A DNA stretch of 35,668 nt from Alphaproteobacteria bacterium. GTDB taxonomy: Bacteria; Bacteroidota; Bacteroidia; Chitinophagales; Chitinophagaceae. This document shows, one piece after another, positions 25,840-34,100 of the stretch. The DNA lies in contig JASGCT010000021.1 in assembly GCA_030053915.1 (NCBI GenBank), positions 1 through 35,668 of the forward strand, given 5' to 3'. The notes beneath the pieces are model-generated. The model saw only the letters and a list, made by a program, of their open reading frames with translations, was not told the DNA's origin and did no database searches. The position numbers were made by a program, and so were the translations under genes. The stretch's first letter is position 1, and each line of letters opens with the position of its first letter.

Positions 25840-26943
25840 ATGGCATTAAAAGCAGGCATTGTTGGCTTACCCAATGTAGGTAAATCCACTTTATTTAACG
25901 CAATTAGTCAAAACGTTAAAGCACAAGCAAGTAATTATAGGTTTTGTACCATCGAACCCAATGTTGGTTTAGTAGATGTTCCAGACAAACGTTTAACACA
26001 ATTAGCCAATTTAGTAAAACCCAATAATATTGTGCCAACTCAAATTGAAATAGTTGACATTGCTGGTTTAGTAAAAGGCGCTAGCAAGGGCGAAGGATTA
26101 GGCAATAAGTTTTTAGCCAATATAAGAGAAGTGCATGCGATTATTGAAGTAGTCCGCTGTTTTGAAGATATTAATATTTTACGCGATGAAGGTCCTATCA
26201 ATCCATTAGGCGACATTAATATTATCGAAACAGAATTACAATTAAAAGATTTAGAGAGTATCGAAAAAAAAATAGCTCGAACTGAAAAACAAGCCAAAGC
26301 AAGCAGCGACAATAAATTAAAGAATGAATATAATGTTCTGGTACGCTGTAAAGAGGCTTTAAATAAAGGTCTATCTGTTAGAACCTTACAATTAGATTCC
26401 GAAGAACAGATTGCTGTGAGCGATTTATTTTTATTGACGCAAAAACCAATTTTATATCTGGCTAATGTGTTAGAAAACGATATGCATACAGGCAATGCAT
26501 TTTCCGACCAAGTTAAAGCCCATGCCCAAAGCGAAAATGCCCAATGTATTGTAATGTGTAATAGCATTGAAGAACAGATTGCTGAATTTACCAATCCAGA
26601 TGATAAGCACATGTTTTTAGAAGAATATAAAATTGAAGAACCTTGTTTAGACCGCCTCATACAAATTACCTACCAATTATTAGAGTTAGAAACGTATTTT
26701 ACGGCTGGCGTTCAGGAGGTGAGGGCTTGGACCATACCTAAGGGCTGTAAAGCACCCCAAGCCGCTGCTGTTATCCATACAGATTTTGAAAAAGGTTTTA
26801 TTAAAGCTGAAACAATTGCGTTTTCCGACTTTATAAAACTTGGGTCTGAAGCCGCTTGTAGGGAACACGGCAAATTAAGAATTGAAGGCAAAGATTATAT
26901 TGTTAAAGACGGCGATATTTTGCATTTTCGCTTTAATGTTTAA
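25840..26943 (+). CDS. ychF: YchF/OLA1-family translation-associated ATPase
   Basis: Obg-family P-loop NTPase that binds ribosomes and prefers ATP. The 367-residue protein has the P-loop GLPNVGKST near residue 8, IVDIAGLVKGASKGEGLGNKFLANIREV (G3 region), the altered G4 (ANVLEND in place of NKxD, as expected for an ATP-preferring YchF), a coiled-coil insertion around 125-165, and a C-terminal TGS domain with TIPKGCKAPQAAAVIHTDFEKGFIKAE. The G2 region reads NYRFCTIEPNVG, where the common form has Pro (NYPFCTIEPN); this may be a lineage trait. Single-gene unit; its stop is 16 bases from the gpsA stop on the other strand. Confidence 0.96.
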   Translation: MALKAGIVGLPNVGKSTLFNAISQNVKAQASNYRFCTIEPNVGLVDVPDKRLTQLANLVKPNNIVPTQIEIVDIAGLVKGASKGEGLGNKFLANIREVHAIIEVVRCFEDINILRDEGPINPLGDINIIETELQLKDLESIEKKIARTEKQAKASSDNKLKNEYNVLVRCKEALNKGLSVRTLQLDSEEQIAVSDLFLLTQKPILYLANVLENDMHTGNAFSDQVKAHAQSENAQCIVMCNSIEEQIAEFTNPDDKHMFLEEYKIEEPCLDRLIQITYQLLELETYFTAGVQEVRAWTIPKGCKAPQAAAVIHTDFEKGFIKAETIAFSDFIKLGSEAACREHGKLRIEGKDYIVKDGDILHFRFNV

Positions 26944-26959
26944 AACGATTTTTTTACAT

Positions 26960-27955
26960 TTATACAAGCAAGGACTCAATTTTTTTAAAGGATTCTTTGG
27001 CGTTTTTTTGCTCCCATAAGATTGCATAAATTTCTTTAGCAATTGGAAACATTTGGATATCAGCCGCATATTTTAAGCGTAAACATTTAATTGCATTATA
27101 GCCTTCTGCAACCATATTGAGTTCCAATTTTGCCGATGCAACATCATACCCCCGCCCAATATACTTTCCAAAACGTCTATTTCTACTATGTAACGAATAA
27201 CAAGTTACTAGCAAATCGCCCAAAAATACTGATTGAAGCAGATGGTAATGCTTTGACGTATGGTGCTGCAAGTATTTTAACCATTCATCCATTTCTTTAC
27301 TTGAATTTGCAATATAACTGCTGATAAAATTATCACCATACCCTAACCCATCTACAATGCCAGCCCCAAGTGCATAAACATTTTTTAAAATAGCCGCATA
27401 TTGAACTTCTTTAACGTTATTGTTGGTTCGGGTATAAATCGTGTCATTTTTAAATAAAGCTGCAATTTTATTAGCCTGCACTATTTTAGTACCCGTTACA
27501 GTTAAATAAGTTACTAATTTTGAAGCCACTTCTTCGGCATGGCTAGGACCAAGTAAGGTGTAATAGTTTGAAATATCTACATTAAATTTCTCATGTAAAT
27601 ATTCATTTAATAAATAGTTTTTATAGGGTAAAATACCTTTTACCGCCGACACAATTATTTTATTTTTAAAAACATCGGGTTCTATATTGCTAAAAACCGC
27701 TTCAATGTATGTTGATGGTACAACAATGATTATAACATCGCTGTCTCTTATGCAAGTGGTTAAATTGTCAAATAAATGAATCTTTGACATTTTAAAATAA
27801 ACTTGACTTAGATAATGTGGGTTATGATTTTGGGTTTTTAAAGAATCAATAATCTCCTGCCTTCTAATCCACCAATTCAAATTTACATCGTTGTCGTTTA
27901 ATATTTTAGCGATTGCAGTCGCCCAACTTCCGCTACCTAAAAGTGCAATTTTCAT
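26960..27955 (-). CDS. gpsA: NAD(P)H-dependent glycerol-3-phosphate dehydrogenase
   Basis: Makes sn-glycerol-3-phosphate from dihydroxyacetone phosphate for phospholipid synthesis. Visible landmarks: MKIALLGSGSWATA (Rossmann Gly motif at the very N-terminus), DVIIIVVPSTYIEAVF, KGILPY, LLGPSHAEEVASK, the catalytic Lys in VLKNVYALGAGIVDGLGYGDN, GDLLVTCYSLHSRNRRFG and MVAEGYNAIK. I start it at ATG 27955 (331 residues). A longer frame from TTG at 27970 exists, but that TTG is the end of a TAATTTTG promoter box, and family members start directly with the M(K)IALLG segment. The first part of the usual GLAGLGDL motif is altered here (SVFLGDLLVTC). Confidence 0.94.
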   Translation of the reverse strand: MKIALLGSGSWATAIAKILNDNDVNLNWWIRRQEIIDSLKTQNHNPHYLSQVYFKMSKIHLFDNLTTCIRDSDVIIIVVPSTYIEAVFSNIEPDVFKNKIIVSAVKGILPYKNYLLNEYLHEKFNVDISNYYTLLGPSHAEEVASKLVTYLTVTGTKIVQANKIAALFKNDTIYTRTNNNVKEVQYAAILKNVYALGAGIVDGLGYGDNFISSYIANSSKEMDEWLKYLQHHTSKHYHLLQSVFLGDLLVTCYSLHSRNRRFGKYIGRGYDVASAKLELNMVAEGYNAIKCLRLKYAADIQMFPIAKEIYAILWEQKNAKESFKKIESLLV

Positions 27956-27967
27956 AGAATATTTTTT

Positions 27968-27975
27968 CAAAATTA
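27968..27975 (-). promoter_or_regulatory. Candidate -7 box for gpsA
   Basis: On the minus strand TAATTTTG fits TAnnTTTG and ends 12 bases before ATG 27955. It decides the start codon, since the alternative TTG start lies inside the box. The -33 element is not clear. Confidence 0.5.
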
Positions 27976-28011
27976 CGTTATTTATGGCAATTATTTGCGT
28001 TTATTTACATT

Positions 28012-28170
28012 TTATATTGTTGTCTTGGGCATCTTTTTAAACTTTTTTTGAAATGCAATTTTGGCTGAATTAAAATCAATATCAAACAAATCATTAATAC
28101 ATGTTTTTAAAACTAATGTATCAGTAAAAGCCATTTTAGATACGATGTTGTTACTTAAAGGTAATATCAT
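28012..28170 (-). CDS. Small hypothetical protein, 52 residues
   Basis: An ATG-to-TAA frame 5 bases after the stop of the giant repeat protein and on the same strand, so it could be expressed from the same transcript. The translation starts MILPLSNNIVSKMAFTD and ends with a basic tail (FQKKFKKMPKTTI). It has one Cys, no membrane segment and no signal peptide. I do not recognise a family. In DNA this rich in A and T, stop codons are frequent, so an open frame of this length filling the space between two genes is suggestive but could still be chance or the remnant of a longer gene. Confidence 0.35.
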   Translation of the reverse strand: MILPLSNNIVSKMAFTDTLVLKTCINDLFDIDFNSAKIAFQKKFKKMPKTTI

Positions 28171-28175
28171 AGATT

Positions 28176-31100
28176 TTAATTTTTAATAAATCTATAAAAC
28201 CCTTTGGCTTGTCCGTTAAGGATTTTAATAAAATAAACCCCGCTTGGATAACCTTCAATATTTAATTGAATATTTTTGGCTGAAACACCACCCAAAAATT
28301 GTTTAAATCCTTTATCTATTAATTGCCCATTGTTATTATATACCTCAAAGTTTAGTTCCGTTTCAGCGTCTTCAAAAACCAAATTTATAACCGCATTGGC
28401 TGGATTTGGAAACAAATTAAAGCCAGAAGATATATAAATTGTTTCAACAATACTATCTAAACAATTTTTAAAAGATTTTACAACAATTTTATTAATGCCA
28501 TTCTGCAAGGGCAAGCTCGTAGTACTTGGTTTTAAATTCCAGGTGTTATTATTGATGCTTACATAAAAATCAGGCGCACCTTCTAAATTTAAAATAATAG
28601 TCTTTTTTTCAATTCTAATGCTCGAAAACTCTGTGATTGGTTTAGGTTCTGTAACCTTTAAATAATATGTTCCAACAAATAAATTTTGAAAACCCTTAAA
28701 CCAAATTTTAATTGTATAATCCCCTGCTTTTAACTTTGAACCAATAAGAAATGAAGTTCCTAAAAAGCTATCATAACTTATATTTCCATTTAAATCGATA
28801 AACTCATATTTATAATAGGCAAAACTATCTACATTTAAATCAATCCTCCCAATAGAATCACCATAGCAACTATTGTTGGTGATTTTAAATTTAAAATTAC
28901 GATATGAAATTGAAAGTAAAATTTGTTTAAAAACTACTCGAACTCGATAAAATTGATTTACATTGGATATGGTATAAATAAAATACGTATTATTAAAATT
29001 ATTAACTGGTAGAGAAGCGTCATTCAAGAATACAGAATCTATGATATAACCCGAGAACGGTAATACATTAAATGTATAATTATTACCTAAGTTTACATCC
29101 GTATCTTTTGCAGGATTAAAAACACCGCCATAATTTGAAAGATGCGTAATTCTAAATAAATCCCTTCTAAAAACAACATGGATCGTATGGTTAGAATCCA
29201 CATTAAAAAATTCAAAATTTTTGGTATAAGGAATTAAAACACCATCTATTATTAATGAATCTACTACAAATCCATAATTCAAATCGATTGTAAATAAAAT
29301 GTAGCCGTCAAATTTAACTTTATTGATACCTAATGGTGTTATAGAACCGCCTAACACATCGCCACCTATGGTACTCATAACATCAAATTCTTTGGGTGCA
29401 AAAACCACATAAATCGAACTATCACCTAATACATTATTAAATATATAAGAATCAATTAATTTATTATAATATTCGGGTTCGTACCTTCCATTAATAATTA
29501 AACTATCTAAAAAGTAGCCTTTAAGTGGATTAAATGTAATTTTATAACGAGATCCGTAAATAACGTTTCTGATGGTATCCGAAATGGTGCCTCCTTTAAC
29601 AACAGTAGTAATTGTAAAATACAAAAGTTTATAGACTACCTTAATCGAACTATCAGCCTTTACATTATCAAATCTATAAGATGTTACTCCCGACATGCTT
29701 AAAATATTGTTATATATGCCATTAATATATATAGAATCTAAGCCATATCCAATGGTTGGTCTAAATTGTATTAAAATATTTTCATTATATTTAACTTGAT
29801 TTAATCCTGATATTGTGCCATTAACAACCTCAATATGAATGGTAAATTGTTTTAATTTATAAACAACTTTGATGGAGCTATCACCAAGAATATTTTTAAA
29901 AGTATATGCTGATATAGAGTCCCGAGTTATTTGAGCATGATATATACCATTAATATATATACTATCTAAAGTATAGCCCTCTAAAGGTGCATAGCGAATC
30001 GTTGAATCTGGAATGCCTCTAATATTAAATGAGGGTGTAATAGTGCCATTTCTAACTTCAGTTGTTATAATAAATATATTTGCTTGCGGTGTAACATAAA
30101 AAGTACGTGTTTTTATAGATTCACCTACAATATTAGTTGCTGTTACTTGAATGCTATAGGTTTGACCATTTATTAATCCAGAAAGCGTAACAGGAGAATT
30201 TGTTGAGGTTTGAGATTGAGTAACACCATTTAAGGTGTAATAAATAGTGTAATAAAGAACAACAGAGCCGCTATCTGTTTTAGGATAATCAAATGAAATC
30301 ACAGCTTTTCGATTTCCTGGAATAGCAATTGCATTTTGTGGAGAATCAGGACGACCTATATACGAAAAATACGCTTCAATCAAGTAATCTTTATTTATAC
30401 TTCGAATTGGGTATTTTAAAAATAAAGTATCTTGGAGAATTCCATTAATTTTTATACTATCATAACGACTGTTCACAGGATGAGAAATGGTTACTGTAGT
30501 ATCTGTATTCGCAAAAATAAATGAAGTTCCTGATGGCGAAATAGTACCATTTCCATAAACTTTAGTGATGAGCTTAAACCCATTTACAAATCGATAAACA
30601 ATGCGTACAAAAGAATCACCAGTTATATTTTGAAAATGTAATGTAATATTATTGAACCCTTTTAAATTAGATTGGTAAACGCCATTATAAAACACAGAAT
30701 CTGCAACAAAATTTGGTAAGCCCAAAATTGTTAAGGTAGTGTCCTGTCCATTATTTACTTGAATCGTATCAATTGTAAGTGTATTATAAATTTTAGAAAT
30801 AAATATATAATTATAATTTGTGGGCTGTACTGTTTGCGTTCTGGCAGGCAACGATTCGCCACGTCTATTTACAGCTTTAATATAAAAGGTATAGGGTTTA
30901 TCTACTAAATTTTTAATAATAATTGGCGACCACGTAGTCGTGTCTAAAAAGACTAAAATACCTAAAGAATCGTAATAAATTTTATAATATAATATAGGGG
31001 CACCGCCATCGCTTAATGGTGTGTTAAAACTTATTTCAGCACTTTTATTCAATACGGTTGCCATGGCATTTTGAGGCGAGTCGGGAACTTTTATTTCAGT

Positions 31101-34100
31101 AAAATAGGCTACAATGGTATGATGAGTTCTTACATTTGGAAAAATAAACGTGTCTTTAGCCATTACTTTTATATTATCAACAACTAAACTATCGTAACGC
31201 ACCGTATCGCCATAACTTATTATAAAAATTTGTGTGCTATCCTGCCTTACTTTTACATTTCCTAAGGGTGTTATGTTTCCCAAGCCCATCACCGCACTTT
31301 GAATGTCATAAACTATGGGTTTAAAAATAACTTTAATAACAGAATCCGCCGTTACGTTTTTAAAAATATAACTAAATTTATTTGAAATATCTTGAATATA
31401 CCTATTATTAATAAACACCGAATCAAGCGTATATCCAGCATCGGGTTGAAAACTTACCCGTGCATCCATATTATAATTTACTTTGAACGGCATCGAAATG
31501 TAACCATGAACTGCTGAAGTTAAAATATTAAATTGTCGAATTTTATACACGACTTTTATGGCACTGTCGTCTCGTATATTTTTAAATGTATATGCTGTTA
31601 TAGAATCCGCCGTAATTTGACTATCATAACGACCGTTAATATAAATACTATCTAATATGGTACCTAACTCTCCTTGATAATGTATCGTTGAATCTGTATT
31701 AATAAGCGTAGAAAAACTAGGCGTAATAGTTCCATTTATAACTTCAGTATTTACTAAAATTAAATGAGCTTGAGGCACTACATTATAAATATGCGCCGCA
31801 TCCGATTCACCAGCAATATTCGTAGCTGTAACCAAAAAATCGTATGACAATCCATTCGTTAGCCCAGATATTAAAATTGGTGCATTGGGATTTGATATTT
31901 GAATTTGAATTCCATTGGATGTTGAATAGACCGTGTAAAATAATACCTTGCCACCACTATCAGATAACGGATATGCAAATAAAATAGACGCCTTGCTATT
32001 TCCAGCTACAGCCCTTGCCATTTGAGGCGAATCTGGACGTCCAATTTTTGTAAAATAGGCTTTCAAGGTATGATTGCTCGTAACATTTGTAAAATTATAA
32101 ATACTGGGCGTATCATTAATGTTTTCATTATCAATCACTAAACTATCATAAATACTTAAATTTGAATGCGAAATACTAACAGACGTATCTCTGTTAGCAC
32201 CTATTTTTATAATCCATAAAGGTGTTACAGTACCATTACCAAAAACTTGAGTTGTAATGGTATAACCCGTATATTTATATTTAATTTTAATACCACTATC
32301 CCCTCTAATATCTCTAAATTGATACATGGTAAGGCTCTTTAAATTTTCGTAATAAACATTATTAATAAAAACACTATCAATAATATAGTTAGATAATGGT
32401 TGATAATTTATTATTGTATCACGATTTATCTCAATTTTTAAGGTATCTAAATACGTCGTATCATCATAAATTTTGGTTACAAAAATAGATTTTAAATCTA
32501 ATATAGGCACCACAGCATTGGTTCGTGCTGGTAAAGACCGTCCCTTTATATTATGGGCATAAATATTAAATGTATAGGCTTGATCATTGCTAAGTCCAGA
32601 AATAACATAGGATCCTGCATTGGGTACTTGCATTTCAATTAAATTACCATTATTAAAATATGAAATAGTATAAAATAATATAGGTGCACCGCCATTGCTT
32701 AAGGGAAGCGAAAATGATATAGTAGCTTTACTACTACCAGCTACTGCTTGAGCATTTTGAGGTGAATCGGGTACATTAACATCGCTAAAATAGGCTTGAA
32801 TCGTATGATTCATACTCACATTAAAAAAGGTAAACGTATCACGCTTTATAACTTTAATACCATCTACCACTAAACTATCATAAACAATGGTATCTGGATA
32901 CATTATAACGAATGTTTGATTTGAATCTGGAAATACTTCAACATCACCTAAAGGCAAAATTTGTCCACCACCTAATTTTGAACTTCTTATGATAAATGTG
33001 TTTTTCTTAAAACTAACACGAATACTTGAATCCCCCCTCACATTATTAAAAGTGTAGCCACGAATTGAGTCTGAAGCTGATCTCGAATATATATTATTAA
33101 TCCACACACTATCTAAACGATAGGTAAAATCTACACCCGAATATGTAACCCGGGGGTTTGAAAGCACTTTAACCGAAAAAGTCGGTGTGATAATACCATT
33201 GATAGCTAAGGTTGATATTATAAAAGATTTTAATTTATAAACGACTTTAATACTATGACTATTTTGAATATTTCTAAACGTAAAACCCTGCATCGAATCG
33301 TTTCTTAACATCCCATCAACAATAACACTATCTATAATATAATTATCATTTTCTTTAAGATATGTTACTCGAATTGAGTCGAAAAAATCAATGTCTCGAG
33401 ATGCCGAAATTTGTCCATTTACAACTGAAGTCGTTATATTCAAAATTTGTTTTTTATAGACAACTCTTATACTACTATCACCTAAAACTTTTCTAAAGGT
33501 ATAGCTTGTTGCATTCAATCTCGTTAGTTTTGTATCATATTTTTTATTTATAAAAATACTATCTAAAATATAAAAAGTTGCAGGACTAAATCCCACTTCA
33601 GCAAGATCTTTAAAGGTTGTTTTAAAACTATCACGAGGTGTAATAAACCCATTAACTACTGAAGTGTATATCTTAAAACTATCTAATTTATAAACAACTC
33701 TTATAGAACTATCTCCTGTTACATTTACAAATGTATAATTAGTAAGTTTTTGGGCAGTTAAAATTGGGTTAAATACGTTATTAATATAAATACTATCCAA
33801 ACTATAGCCAGTATCATTTTGAAAACTTATGAGTGTGTCTAAACCATCTGCAATAGAAATAAAATTAGAGGGGGTTTTGCCGTTAACAACCCTAACATTA
33901 ATAATTTTAAAACCATCTGTTGGCACAACAACATTGGTTCGGGTAGGTAAAGATGCTCCCTTTATATTAATTGCCCTAATAAAAAATTGATAAGGCAGTC
34001 CATTAGTTAAGCCACAAATTTGAACACTTGTACTGGTTATTGTATCTCTTAAATTAAGTCCATTAGAAGTTGATGTAACTACATACTTTAAAATGGGTAA

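Noticed and set aside
26040..26660. Long antisense open frame of about 206 codons inside ychF
   Set aside because: It lies wholly opposite a clearly conserved gene, its product is rich in Ser, Cys and Leu in a shadow-like way, and it has no recognisable domain or promoter.
27956..27970. Five-codon N-terminal extension of gpsA from TTG 27970
   Set aside because: The TTG is part of the TAATTTTG promoter box and family members begin at the MKIALLG segment.
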